From NCBI RefSeq assembly GCF_009720385.1, contig NZ_ML769305.1, forward strand, positions 16,198 through 80,197: DNA of 64,000 nucleotides, read 5' to 3'. The translations under genes were made by a program, and so were the position numbers. The stretch comes from Catellatospora vulcania. GTDB taxonomy: Bacteria > Actinomycetota > Actinomycetes > Mycobacteriales > Micromonosporaceae. Shown here piece after piece: positions 1 through 9,039 of the stretch (positions are counted from its first letter, which is position 1; each line of letters begins with the position of its first letter). The notes below the pieces were generated by a model that did no database searches, was not told where the DNA came from, and saw nothing but the letters and a program-made list of their open reading frames with translations.

Positions 1-661
1 CCGCGGCGATCTCCGGCAGCCGCCGGGTCAGTTCCAGGGTGTGGAACGTGTTCTTGTTCAGGTCGTGACCGGGGTCGATGACGATCTGCTCCGGGCGTAC
101 GCCCCGCTCCAGCGCGACCGCGACCCGTGACCGCAGGAAGTCCGCGATCTCGCCCGCCACGTCGGCGTACTGCGGGCGCGGGAAGTGCGTGCGCGGCTTC
201 GCCCGGCTGTGCGTGACGATCAGCTGGGTGTGCGGGTGCGACGCGACCAGGTCGGCCAGCGCGAGGTCGTGCAGGCCGGTGGTGTCGTTGACGACGTGCG
301 CCCCCGCGTCCAGGCACGCCCGCGCGACGTCGGCCCGGAACGTGTCCACGCTGATCACCAGGTGCGGGTGCCGCTCGACGGTGGCCAGCACCACCGGCAG
401 CACCCGCTCCAGCTCGACCTCGGCGGGCACGTCGCCGCCCTCGGGCGAGAACTTCACCCCGCCGATGTCGACCCAGTCCGCGCCGGCGGCGGCCGCGGCA
501 TCGACTGCCGCGACCGCCGCGTCCAGCGCGTAGGTTGCCCCCTTGTCGTAGAACGAGTCGGGGGTCCGGTTCACCACCGCCATCACCGCGACCTGGCGGT
601 CGAAGTCGAACTCGCGTCCGGCGATGACCCGCTTCGCAGCGGCGATGTCGGGGACGAACAT
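1..661 (-). CDS. folP: Dihydropteroate synthase-like protein (FolP2 type), 3' end cut by window edge
   Basis: Reading leftwards from ATG at 661, the protein opens MFVPDIAAAK and soon reaches NRTPDSFYDKG, the pterin-binding N-terminal motif of dihydropteroate synthases. It continues with a DIGG segment, a SVDTFRA strand and NDTTGLHD, then IDPGHDLNKNTFH, all laid out as on a TIM barrel. About 220 codons are visible; the rest lies before base 1. The FFYDKGAT-type opening and the DLNKNTFH segment look more like mycobacterial FolP2 than FolP1, and FolP2 proteins have been reported to lack clear DHPS activity, so the folate role is uncertain. The start overlaps the pheT stop by one base (TGATG), so it is probably translated from the pheST transcript. 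Family assignment is firm; biochemical activity is inference. Confidence 0.85.
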   Translation of the reverse strand, partial: MFVPDIAAAKRVIAGREFDFDRQVAVMAVVNRTPDSFYDKGATYALDAAVAAVDAAAAAGADWVDIGGVKFSPEGGDVPAEVELERVLPVVLATVERHPHLVISVDTFRADVARACLDAGAHVVNDTTGLHDLALADLVASHPHTQLIVTHSRAKPRTHFPRPQYADVAGEIADFLRSRVAVALERGVRPEQIVIDPGHDLNKNTFHTLELTRRLPEIAA

Positions 662-3141
662 CAGGCGCCGCGCAGGACCGCGCCGAAACGCTGCGCCGTG
701 ACGGCCACCGCCGCGTCCCGGGCCGCGACCGCCTCCTCGACGGTCAGGGTCCGGTCCGGCGCGCGGAACGTCAGCTTGTACGCCAGCGAGCGCTGACCAG
801 CCCCGAGCTGCTCGGACGTGTACACGTCGAACAGCCGCACCGACTCCAGCAGCGGACCGGCCCCCTCTGCCAGGGCCGCCTCGACCTGCGCCGCGGGCAC
901 CTCCGACGCGAGCACCAGGGCCACGTCGATCAGCGCGGGCGGGAACGTCGAGAACACCGGCGGCGGGGTCGGCCCCGGCAGCGGGACCGCGTCCAGGTTC
1001 AGCTCCATCGCGCAGGTGCGCTTGGGCAGGTCCAGGGCGGCGCACACGGCCGGGTGCAGCTCGCCCGCGTACCCGACGACGACACCGTCGACGGAGATCG
1101 CGGCGCACCGCCCCGGGTGCCAGGGCGCCTGCTGGACGGCGGCGACGCCGACCGACGCGTCCGGCACGGCCGAGGCGGCCAGCACGTCACGCGCGGCCTG
1201 CACCGCGTCCGACCAGGACGCCGCCCGGCCCGGACCCCACCAGCCGGAGCGCTCGAACTCCCCGGCCAGCACCACGGCCACCTGCCACGGCTGCGCGGGG
1301 ACGGAGGCGTTCGCCTTCTCCCACAGTGCCGGGTCGGGACGGCCCGCCACACCCATCACCGGCGGCACACCGGCCGACAGGTCGGGCAGGAACACCAGGC
1401 CCTGCTCGAACAGCGCGACGTCGCGCTGGCCGCGGCCGACGTTGCGCTTGAGCGCCGTCAGCAGCGGCGGCAGCAGGCTCGTCCGCATCAGCGGTTCCTC
1501 GTCGGACAGCGGGTTGGCCAGCCGCACCGCGTCGGTGGGCAGCCCGAGCACGGCCAGCGCGTTCGCGGACACGAACGGGTACGACAGCACCTCGACGTAA
1601 CCCTGCTCGGCCAGGGCCCGGCCCACCGAGCGCTTACGGCGCTGCGACGGGGTCAGGCCCTTGCCGGGCGGGGCGATCGGCAGCACGCTGGGCACGTTCT
1701 CGAAGCCGTCCAGCCGGACGACCTCCTCGACGAGGTCCGCGGGCTGGCGCAGGTCGGGCCGCCAGGACGGGGTGATCACGTCGACCCGGTCGTCGTACAC
1801 GGCCGTGTCGCAGCCCACCTCGGTGAGCAGGTCGCCGATGCGGTCGACGGAGTAGTCCACGCCGATCAGCCGGCCGGGCTCGGTCGCCGCCATCGAGATC
1901 ATGGTCGGGTCTCCGGGGTGGTTCAGATCGAGGATCTGCTCGCCCGCCGTGCCGCCGCCGTGCTCGACCAGCAACTGCACCGCGCGCTCGATCGCGACCA
2001 GGCACAGCTGCCGGTCGACGCCGCGCTCCCAGCGCTTGGCTGCCTCGCTGAACAGCTTGTGCCGCCGCGCCGTGCGCCCGACCATCGTCGGGTCCCAGTG
2101 CGCCGCCTCGAACAGCACGTTCGTCGTGCCGTCGACGACCTCGGAGGTCTGCCCGCCCATCACGGCGGCCAGCGAGATCGGCCCGGTGTCGTCGCAGATC
2201 ACCATGTCCTCGGCGGACAGCACCCGGGCCTGCCCGTCGAGGGTGGTCAGCTTCTCCCCCTCGGCCGCCCGGCGCACCACGAGCCCGCCGGTGATCCGGT
2301 CGGCGTCGAAGGCGTGCATCGGCTGACCGAGTTCGAGCATCACGTAGTTGGTGATGTCGATGGCCAGACCGAGCGTACGCACACCCGCGGTGAGCAGGCG
2401 CTTGGCCATCCAGTCCGGGGTCGGCGCGGACGGGTCGACCCCGCGCACCAGCCGGGCCGCGAACCGGTCGCAGCCCACCGTGTCCTGGATCGTCACCGGC
2501 CAGGCCGGGTCCGCGGTGCCGCCGGGGGCGGGCACGAGACCGGGGTCGGTGAACCGGGCCTTGAACGCGTGCGCCAGCTCGCGCGACAGGCCGCGCACCG
2601 ACATCTGGTATCCGCGGTCGGGCGTGACGGTGACGTGCACCTCGATGTCGTCGAGGCCGACCACCGGGCGCGCGTCGTCGCCCGGCTGCGCCTGCACCGA
2701 CTCGGGCAGCACGATGATGCCGTCGTGGTCGCCGGACAGGCCCAGCTCCGCCGCGGAGCAGATCATGCCGTGCGAGTTGCGGCCGTACGTCTTGCGCGCG
2801 CCGATGGCGAAGCCGCCGGGCAGCACGCCGCCGGGCAGGATCACCACGACCCGGTCGCCCTCGGCGAAGTTGCGGGCGCCGCAGACGATCTCCTGCGGCG
2901 CGCCGCTGCCGTTGGCCTGGCCCACGTCCACGGTGCAGAAGCGGATCGGCTTCTTGAACTCGGTCAGCTCCTCGATGGTCAGCACCTTGCCGACCACCAG
3001 CGCGCCCTGCACCGAGTGGCGCTGGTCCGCGATCTCCTCCACCTCGATGCCGAGGTTGTTCAGCGCGAGGTCGAGATCGGCCTCGGTGAGGTCCGCGGGC
3101 AGCTCGACATGCTCACGCAGCCATGACAGTCCAACCTTCAT
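661..3141 (-). CDS. pheT: Phenylalanyl-tRNA synthetase beta subunit
   Basis: An 826-residue protein starting MKVGLSWLREHVELP, the standard PheT N-terminus. An open frame continues upstream through pheS but shows no PheT homology, so the ATG at 3141 is chosen. Visible domains: N-terminal EMAP/tRNA-binding OB fold (about 40-155, KPIRFCTVDVG and ICGARN-type segments), the B3/B4 editing domain (about 210-400, including ELGQPMHAFDAD), B5 (about 410-480), a class II synthetase-like core (LSYPFVS, LANPLSDEEPLMRTSLLP) and a C-terminal ferredoxin-like anticodon-binding domain (FSTFPPALIDVALV). It pairs with PheS as an alpha2-beta2 enzyme that charges tRNA-Phe and edits mischarged Tyr. It begins two bases after the pheS stop and overlaps the downstream folP-like start. 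Confidence 0.97.
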   Translation of the reverse strand: MKVGLSWLREHVELPADLTEADLDLALNNLGIEVEEIADQRHSVQGALVVGKVLTIEELTEFKKPIRFCTVDVGQANGSGAPQEIVCGARNFAEGDRVVVILPGGVLPGGFAIGARKTYGRNSHGMICSAAELGLSGDHDGIIVLPESVQAQPGDDARPVVGLDDIEVHVTVTPDRGYQMSVRGLSRELAHAFKARFTDPGLVPAPGGTADPAWPVTIQDTVGCDRFAARLVRGVDPSAPTPDWMAKRLLTAGVRTLGLAIDITNYVMLELGQPMHAFDADRITGGLVVRRAAEGEKLTTLDGQARVLSAEDMVICDDTGPISLAAVMGGQTSEVVDGTTNVLFEAAHWDPTMVGRTARRHKLFSEAAKRWERGVDRQLCLVAIERAVQLLVEHGGGTAGEQILDLNHPGDPTMISMAATEPGRLIGVDYSVDRIGDLLTEVGCDTAVYDDRVDVITPSWRPDLRQPADLVEEVVRLDGFENVPSVLPIAPPGKGLTPSQRRKRSVGRALAEQGYVEVLSYPFVSANALAVLGLPTDAVRLANPLSDEEPLMRTSLLPPLLTALKRNVGRGQRDVALFEQGLVFLPDLSAGVPPVMGVAGRPDPALWEKANASVPAQPWQVAVVLAGEFERSGWWGPGRAASWSDAVQAARDVLAASAVPDASVGVAAVQQAPWHPGRCAAISVDGVVVGYAGELHPAVCAALDLPKRTCAMELNLDAVPLPGPTPPPVFSTFPPALIDVALVLASEVPAAQVEAALAEGAGPLLESVRLFDVYTSEQLGAGQRSLAYKLTFRAPDRTLTVEEAVAARDAAVAVTAQRFGAVLRGA

Positions 3142-3143
3142 GG

Positions 3144-4259
<1,116 letters not shown>

Positions 4260-4261
4260 TC

Positions 4262-4267
4262 AGTCTA
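4262..4267 (-). promoter_or_regulatory. Putative pheS promoter -10 element
   Basis: The minus strand reads TAGACT, a good match to the actinobacterial housekeeping sigma -10, about 30 bases before the pheS ATG. This would give a short untranslated leader. The -35 is not obvious. Confidence 0.4.
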
Positions 4268-4471
4268 GGCGTAGGGCCAGGACGGGCACGCGCGGCTTCG
4301 CCGCCGCCCACCGGTGCGACCTGAGAGGAAGAGCTGAGCGCAGTCAGTTCCGCCGCCCGCCACCGGCGGGCTGGCTAAAGGAACGGCGCTTCATGACTCG
4401 CTCACCTCTCGGACGGGTTCTCGCCCTGGAGCATACCGCCCGCGCTCGCGCGCTCGCGCCCCCGTTTGCCA

Positions 4472-4534
4472 TAGACGTTGGCCTATCTAGATGAGTTTGA
4501 TCGCAGGTTTTTCATCCAGATAGGCCAACGTCTA
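4472..4534. repeat. Family A intergenic palindrome, copy 1
   Basis: Inverted repeat whose left arm is tagacgttggcctatct and whose right arm is the exact reverse complement, with a variable centre that can extend the stem. It lies about 40 bases beyond the stop of the SpoU methyltransferase gene, where a terminator of the infC operon is expected. The same arms recur at 7525-7588 and 21904-21968. Confidence 0.85.
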
Positions 4535-4572
4535 CGTAAGGCGGGGTGGGGCGGCAGGCCGGAGCGCGGGCG

Positions 4573-5382
4573 TCAGCGCTGGGCGCGGGCGGAGGCGTAG
4601 AGGCAGACCGCGGCGGCGGCGGCGAGGTTGAGGCTCTCGGCGCGGCCGTGGATGGGTACCCGGACGGCGGCGTCGGCGGCGTCGCGCAGGTCGTCGGGCA
4701 GGCCGTGCGCCTCGGAGCCGAACAGCCACGCGGTGGGCCGGGCCAGGGAGCCGTCGTCGGCGAGGTCGTCGAGGTCGGTCGCGCCGTAACCGGAGGTGGC
4801 CAGGGTGCGCAGGCCCGCGTCGCGCAGGGCGGACAGGGTCGCCGCGGCGTCGGGGGCGCGGACCACGTCGAGGTGGAACAGGCTGCCGGCGGAGGCGCGT
4901 ACACACTTGGGGTTGAAGGGGTCCACGGCGTCGCCGGCGAAGATCACGGCGGTGGCGCCCGCGGCGTCGGCGGTGCGCAGCACCGTGCCGGCGTTGCCGG
5001 GGTCGCGGATCTCGACGGCCACCGCGACCAGCCGGGGCGCACGGGCCAGGGCCGCTTCCAGCGGCACGTCGAGCAGGTCGCAGACGGCGATCACGCCCTG
5101 CGGGGTGACCGTGTCGGCAAGTGACTGCATGGCCTCGTCGGTGACCACGGAGAAGTTGGCGCCGCGCAGCAGCGTGCGGTGGCGCGCCTGGCCGTCCTCG
5201 GTCACGAAGATCTCGCGTACCGCGTCGGCGGCCAGGGCCTCGCGGACCGCCTGCGGGCCCTCGGCCAGGAAGCGCCCGGCCTTCTCCCGGTCCCGGCGGC
5301 GGTGCAGCTTGACAGCGGCAACGACCCGGGGAGTCCGCTGCGTGAACAGCGGGTCCCCGGGTCGATGGAAGTGCTGCGTCAC
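4573..5382 (-). CDS. SpoU/TrmH-family RNA 2'-O-ribose methyltransferase
   Basis: A 269-residue protein read from GTG at 5382, eight bases after the rplT stop. The frame is open further upstream but only overlaps rplT out of frame. It has an N-terminal substrate-binding domain (about 10-90, FLAEGPQAVREALA) and the knotted SPOUT domain with its three motifs: VEIRDPGNAGTVLRTADAAG (motif 1), LFGSEAHGLP (motif 2) and VPIHGRAESLNLAAAAAV (motif 3). These motifs bind S-adenosylmethionine. By family it methylates a ribose 2'-OH in 23S rRNA or tRNA; the exact target cannot be read from sequence. Placement behind infC-rpmI-rplT is common in actinobacteria and fits a ribosomal role. Confidence 0.93.
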   Translation of the reverse strand: MTQHFHRPGDPLFTQRTPRVVAAVKLHRRRDREKAGRFLAEGPQAVREALAADAVREIFVTEDGQARHRTLLRGANFSVVTDEAMQSLADTVTPQGVIAVCDLLDVPLEAALARAPRLVAVAVEIRDPGNAGTVLRTADAAGATAVIFAGDAVDPFNPKCVRASAGSLFHLDVVRAPDAAATLSALRDAGLRTLATSGYGATDLDDLADDGSLARPTAWLFGSEAHGLPDDLRDAADAAVRVPIHGRAESLNLAAAAAVCLYASARAQR

Positions 5383-5390
5383 CGACGGGC

Positions 5391-5762
5391 TCAGGCGGCC
5401 TGAGCCTCGGCGACGGCCTTCTTGGCCACCGCGACGATGCCGGCGAACGCGGCCTCGTCGTTGACGGCCAGGTCGGCCAGGATCTTGCGGTCCACCTCGA
5501 CACCCGCGAGCTTGAGGCCCTGGATGAGGCGGTTGTACGTCATGCCGTTGGCACGAGCGCCCGCGTTGATGCGGGTGATCCACAGCTGCCGGAAGTCGCC
5601 CTTGCGGTCCTTGCGGTCCCGGTAGGCGTACTGCATCGAGTGGAGGATCTGCTCCTTCGCCTTGCGGTACAGGCGGGAGCGCTGGCCGCGGTAACCGCTG
5701 GCGGCCTCGAGCAGGGTACGGCGCTTCTTCTGGGCGTTGACCGCCCGCTTGACGCGTGCCAT
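5391..5762 (-). CDS. rplT: 50S ribosomal protein L20
   Basis: A 123-residue basic protein, [20 protein letters not shown] at the start, with the [16 protein letters not shown] and [16 protein letters not shown] segments diagnostic of L20. It binds 23S rRNA early in 50S assembly. An AAGGAG ribosome binding site lies 7-8 bases before the ATG. It is third in infC-rpmI-rplT and is followed after eight bases by the methyltransferase gene. Confidence 0.99.
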   Translation of the reverse strand: MARVKRAVNAQKKRRTLLEAASGYRGQRSRLYRKAKEQILHSMQYAYRDRKDRKGDFRQLWITRINAGARANGMTYNRLIQGLKLAGVEVDRKILADLAVNDEAAFAGIVAVAKKAVAEAQAA

Positions 5763-5802
5763 ATCAGCTTCTCCTTAAAGGTTTCCGTCTAAAAGGCGCG
5801 CG

Positions 5803-5997
5803 TCAGCGGCCGAGCATCTTCTTGATGCGCTTCTCGTCGGCCTTGGCCACCGGGACCGTGCCGCTCAGGCTACGGGTCTCCTTGGAGGACTTGACCTCCA
5901 GGCGGTGGCGCAGACCGGTCTGCTCGCGCATGATCTTGCCAGAGCCGGTCACCTTGACCCGCTTGGCCATGCCGCTGTGCTTCTTCATCTTCGGCAT
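5803..5997 (-). CDS. rpmI: 50S ribosomal protein L35
   Basis: A 64-residue protein [20 protein letters not shown], the L35 signature, with a basic C-terminus ending KKMLGR. It has the usual family length and a GGGGAG ribosome binding site. It sits between infC and rplT as in most bacteria, 40 bases before rplT. Confidence 0.99.
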   Translation of the reverse strand: MPKMKKHSGMAKRVKVTGSGKIMREQTGLRHRLEVKSSKETRSLSGTVPVAKADEKRIKKMLGR

Positions 5998-6069
5998 AGG
6001 AAGTTCTCCCCTGTTGCAGAATCTCGCCGCACAGCGGGGGCTGTGCGGCAGGTGCCCAATCGAGCGTCG

Positions 6070-6678
6070 TCAGGCCTGTGCCGAGGACTCGGCCACGGCC
6101 CCTTCGGCCAGGGCCTCGTCGCCTTCCGCACCGGTGCCCTCGTCACCCTTGCGGGCCGCGAGCTTCGCGCTGCGGTGCGGCGCAAGCACCATGATCATGT
6201 TTCGCCCGTCCTGCTTCGCCGACGACTCGACAAAACCGACCTCGGCGACCTCTTCCTCCAGCTTGCGCAGGAGGCGGAAGCCAAGCTCCGGGCGGCTCTG
6301 CTCGCGACCGCGGAACATGATCGTCACCTTGACTTTGTCCCCGGCCTTGAGGAACCGCACGACGTGACCCTTCTTGGTCTCGTAGTCGTGCGAGTCGATC
6401 TTCGGCCGGAGCTTCATCTCCTTGATGACCGTCTGCTGCTGGTTACGCCGGGCTTCCCTGGCCTTGAGCGCGCTCTCGTACTTGAACTTGCCGAAGTCCA
6501 TGAGCTTGCAGACCGGCGGGCGTGCCATGGGCGCAACCTCGACCAGATCCAGATCGACATCGGCGGCCAACTGCAGGGCGCGCTCCAGCGGGACGATGCC
6601 CACCTGCTCGCCCTCGGGGCCGACCAGTCGGACCTCACGTGCCCTGATCTGATCGTTGATGCGTGGCTCGACGCTGAT
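6070..6678 (-). CDS. infC: Translation initiation factor IF-3, probable AUC start codon
   Basis: The IF-3 body begins [18 protein letters not shown] and contains the linker [15 protein letters not shown] and the C-domain [14 protein letters not shown]. It prevents premature 50S joining and proofreads the start codon on the 30S subunit. No ATG or GTG lies at the conserved start. Instead a strong GAGGGAGG stands four bases before ATC at 6678, giving 202 residues. Rare start codons (AUU in E. coli) are characteristic of infC, because IF-3 discriminates against them and so represses its own translation. An in-frame GTG ten codons upstream has no ribosome binding site. The C-terminal tail (about 175-202) is an acidic Ala/Glu-rich extension common in actinobacteria. 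Confidence 0.95.
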   Translation of the reverse strand: MSVEPRINDQIRAREVRLVGPEGEQVGIVPLERALQLAADVDLDLVEVAPMARPPVCKLMDFGKFKYESALKAREARRNQQQTVIKEMKLRPKIDSHDYETKKGHVVRFLKAGDKVKVTIMFRGREQSRPELGFRLLRKLEEEVAEVGFVESSAKQDGRNMIMVLAPHRSAKLAARKGDEGTGAEGDEALAEGAVAESSAQA

Positions 6679-7006
6679 GTGGCCTCCCTCAATCGTGTTC
6701 CGCACCGCCGGATTTCGCGGCGATGCGCTTGGCGTCTGACCGAAAGCAGAAGGCCCAGGCGACAGCCTGGGCCCGCTCGACCGGTCTGGGTGCACGCCAA
6801 GTGCACGACCTGAGATCAGGACAGGAAAGTCCCTCACCAGGTGACCGGACCCGAATCGCTCGATGGCGAACGGGTGGGAGCAGGCGCTCCGCTTGCCTCC
6901 GGGCTGCCGGACCAAGCACAGGGCATGATCGCGGGCAACCGGAAAGGTCGACTTGCAAAGATTACCACAACCCGGGATTGCATCTCCGGGACGGTGCGGC
7001 TATGGC
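6679..7006 (-). other. Long upstream leader region of infC
   Basis: No annotated protein gene. Read on the minus strand it holds a TGGTAATCT extended -10-like element near 6957-6965. An unconvincing 30-codon ATG frame (6834-6926, no clear ribosome binding site) follows, then an intrinsic-terminator-like hairpin at 6752-6773. If the promoter is right, infC has a leader of roughly 270 bases, fitting attenuation or autogenous control of this ribosomal operon. Confidence 0.4.
6752..6773 (-). terminator. Attenuator-like hairpin upstream of infC
   Basis: A perfect 9-bp stem (ggcccaggc/gcctgggcc) with a 4-base loop. On the minus strand it is followed by the pyrimidine-rich TTCTGCTTT. It lies about 75 bases before the infC start and reads towards infC, so it would act as a leader attenuator rather than an end-of-operon terminator. 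Confidence 0.5.
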
Positions 7007-7471
7007 TCAGCTCACGGCCGGTGCGGGCTGCTCGGCACGGGCGGCCGCGCGCAGCGCGCGCAGGGCCTGGACGGCCTCCAGGGCGTACGCCCGGTCCACC
7101 GCCTGCACCGCGAGCACCGACACCGTGTCGTCGTTCTCCAGCTCCAGGCTCATCCAGGGCTGGTTGCGCTCGATGTTGACGGCGCGCACGGCACCCCAGG
7201 GCAGCTCGTACCCGCCGATGATGTTGCGGACCCGTACGCCGTCTGCGTCGGCGTCTACCCGCGGGCGGGCCACGGCCATGATGCCCAGGGCGAAGACGAC
7301 GCCGAGGCCGATCATCGCGAACTGGTCGCCCTTGCGGAACACGCCCTCGCCGACCTCGGTCAGCGCGGTGCCGATCACGGTGAAGAGCACCAGCACCGCG
7401 ACCGCGGCGACGATGCACACCTTCCGGGTGCGCTGGGGCCGGAAACTGACGCGCTGTCCCTCACTGCTCAC
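7007..7471 (-). CDS. PH domain-containing membrane protein
   Basis: A 154-residue protein from GTG at 7471 (VSSEGQRVSFRP). Two hydrophobic stretches (about 16-40, VCIVAAVAVLVLF, and 55-75, FAMIGLGVVFALGIMAVA) are followed by a short bacterial PH-like domain with GVRVRNIIGGYELPWGAVRAV and LELENDDTVSVLAVQ. This layout is that of small actinobacterial PH-domain proteins of unknown function. Upstream ATG at 7516 would add 15 Arg/Gly-rich residues and is less likely. It stands alone between the infC leader and a family A palindrome. Membrane topology is clear; function is not known. Confidence 0.8.
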   Translation of the reverse strand: MSSEGQRVSFRPQRTRKVCIVAAVAVLVLFTVIGTALTEVGEGVFRKGDQFAMIGLGVVFALGIMAVARPRVDADADGVRVRNIIGGYELPWGAVRAVNIERNQPWMSLELENDDTVSVLAVQAVDRAYALEAVQALRALRAAARAEQPAPAVS

Positions 7472-7524
7472 CCGGCCGAGTCTGCCACGCGCCCGGCCGG
7501 CCGGTGCCACCGCCACGGTTTTCC

Positions 7525-7588
7525 ATAGACGTTGGCCTATCTGGTCGAGTTTTCGAGATCAAACTCGGTCAGATAGGCCAACGTCTAT
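7525..7588. repeat. Family A intergenic palindrome, copy 2
   Basis: Arms atagacgttggcctatctg and its reverse complement flank a centre that itself pairs partly (gagttt...aaactc). It lies between the hisG 3' end with its tandem repeats and the PH-domain gene, so it probably terminates hisE-hisG transcripts. Confidence 0.85.
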
Positions 7589-7638
7589 TCGGGACGGGCG
7601 ACGCGGACGGGGTAGCCCGGGTCACGGCGGTGAACGGC

Positions 7639-7722
7639 GTGAGCCGGTGGCGTGCCGGCGTGAGCCGGTGGCGTGCCGGCGTGAGCCGGTGGCGTGCCGG
7701 CGTGAGCCGGTGGCGTGCCGGC
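7639..7722. repeat. Four perfect 21-bp tandem direct repeats next to the hisG stop
   Basis: The unit gtgagccggtggcgtgccgg plus c is repeated four times without change, ending one base before the hisG TAA. It lies outside the coding region. A 21-bp period keeps reading frame, as if the array could be added to a coding end by loss of a stop. Confidence 0.95.
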
Positions 7723-7723
7723 G

Positions 7724-8569
7724 TTACAGGCGGCAGGCGTGGATGTCGGTGACCAGGATGGCGCGGGCGCCGAGGTCGTACAGCTCGTCCATGATCCGGT
7801 GCACCTCGGTGCGCATGACCATGGCCTGGACGGCGACCCAGCCCTCCCGGTGCAGCGGCGACACCGTCGGCGACTCGATGCCCGGGGTCAGCGCCACCGC
7901 GCCCTCCAGCCGGTCGGCGCGTACGTCGTAGGCGAGCATCACGTACCGGCGGGCCACCAGCACGCCCTGCAGCCGGCGCAGCAGCTGGCTGACCGCGCCG
8001 TTGCGCTCGCCCTCGGGCCGGCCGACCAGCACCGCCTCGGAGACCAGGATCGGCTCGCCGACCGGGACCAGCCCGGCCTGGCGCAGGGTGCCGCCGGTGG
8101 CGACGACGTCGGCGATCACGTCGGCGACGCCGAGGCGCACCGCGTTCTCCACCGCGCCGTCGAGCTTGACCACGTCGGCCTTGATCTCGTGGTCGGCGAG
8201 GAAACGCTCGACGACCCCCGGGTACGCGGTGGCGACCCGGCGACCGGCGAGGTCGGCCAGGTCGCGGACGGTCTCCGGAGGAGCCGCGAAGCGGAACGTG
8301 GCCGGCGCGAAGCCCAGCGGCAGCAGCTCGCTGACCGGGGCGCCGGAGTCGACCAGCAGGTCCTGGCCGGTGATGCCCAGGTCGAGGTCGCCGGAGCCGA
8401 CGTACACGGCGATGTCGCGGGGCCGCAGGTAGAAGAACTCGACGCCGTTGTCGGCGTCCACGCAGACCAGGTCGCGGTCGTCGCCGCGCTGGCGGTAGCC
8501 CGCCTCCCGCAGCATGTCGGAGGCAGGTTTGGACAGGGTGCCCTTGTTGGGCACGGCAATGCGAAGCAT
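7724..8569 (-). CDS. hisG: ATP phosphoribosyltransferase, long form
   Basis: A 281-residue HisG starting MLRIAVPNKGTLS with GAGAG upstream. Two periplasmic-binding-protein-like catalytic lobes hold GSGDLDLGITGQDLL and the PRPP-binding segment VADVIADVVATGGTLRQAGL. The last 75 residues form the ACT-like regulatory domain of the long form (ALTPGIESPTVSPLHREGWVAV), which mediates histidine feedback. It catalyses the first committed step of histidine synthesis, joining ATP and PRPP. hisE lies upstream on the same strand, separated by a hairpin at 8600-8658. The TAA stop abuts the tandem repeats. Confidence 0.97.
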   Translation of the reverse strand: MLRIAVPNKGTLSKPASDMLREAGYRQRGDDRDLVCVDADNGVEFFYLRPRDIAVYVGSGDLDLGITGQDLLVDSGAPVSELLPLGFAPATFRFAAPPETVRDLADLAGRRVATAYPGVVERFLADHEIKADVVKLDGAVENAVRLGVADVIADVVATGGTLRQAGLVPVGEPILVSEAVLVGRPEGERNGAVSQLLRRLQGVLVARRYVMLAYDVRADRLEGAVALTPGIESPTVSPLHREGWVAVQAMVMRTEVHRIMDELYDLGARAILVTDIHACRL

Positions 8570-8599
8570 CTCTCGACTCGTCTCTGTGATCAAGGCTAG

Positions 8600-8658
8600 T
8601 TGATCATGAAGTTGTGGCGGCGACACACCGTCGAGCCGTGCCACAAGTTCATGATCAA
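8600..8658. repeat. Inverted repeat between hisE and hisG
   Basis: Eighteen-base arms (ttgatcatgaagttgtgg and its reverse complement with one mismatch) around a 23-base centre. It lies in the 112-base hisE-hisG gap, so it could modulate read-through to hisG. No T-tract follows. Confidence 0.75.
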
Positions 8659-8681
8659 CCCGGGAGGAAGACCGGGCGGGA

Positions 8682-8954
8682 TCACAGATGTCGGTAGACG
8701 TCCTTGAGGGTGAGGTTTGAGGCGAGCATCAGGACCTGGGTCTGGTAGAGGAGCTGGGAGATCTCTTCTGCGGCCCGCTCGGGGCCCTCATGCTCGGCGG
8801 CCATCCACGACTCCGCCGCTTCCTCGACCACCTTCTTGCCGACCGCGTGCACCCCGGCGGTGACCGCCTTGACGGTGCCGGAGGCCGGGTCACCCGCGGC
8901 CACCTTGGCCTGCAGCTCCTCGAACAGCTCCTCGAACGTCTTCACGGGAGCCAT
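8682..8954 (-). CDS. hisE: Phosphoribosyl-ATP pyrophosphatase
   Basis: A 90-residue all-alpha MazG-fold protein. [19 protein letters not shown] opens the fold and [14 protein letters not shown] supplies the metal-binding glutamates. It hydrolyses phosphoribosyl-ATP, the second histidine-pathway step. The length is that of a stand-alone HisE. ATG at 8954 is used; a GTG three codons in is an alternative start. The intergenic gap of 112 bases to hisG carries an inverted repeat. Confidence 0.97.
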   Translation of the reverse strand: MAPVKTFEELFEELQAKVAAGDPASGTVKAVTAGVHAVGKKVVEEAAESWMAAEHEGPERAAEEISQLLYQTQVLMLASNLTLKDVYRHL

Positions 8955-9039
8955 TCTGCCCGATCCCGATCACAGCGCCCGCAGCGCCCGGCCGCGCGGC
9001 ACATGCTGGGACGGGCCGAAAACGAGGATCATGGGCGGT

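Noticed and set aside
7639..7722. Short CRISPR-like array
   Set aside because: The units are contiguous without spacers, so this is a plain tandem repeat; no cas genes are nearby.
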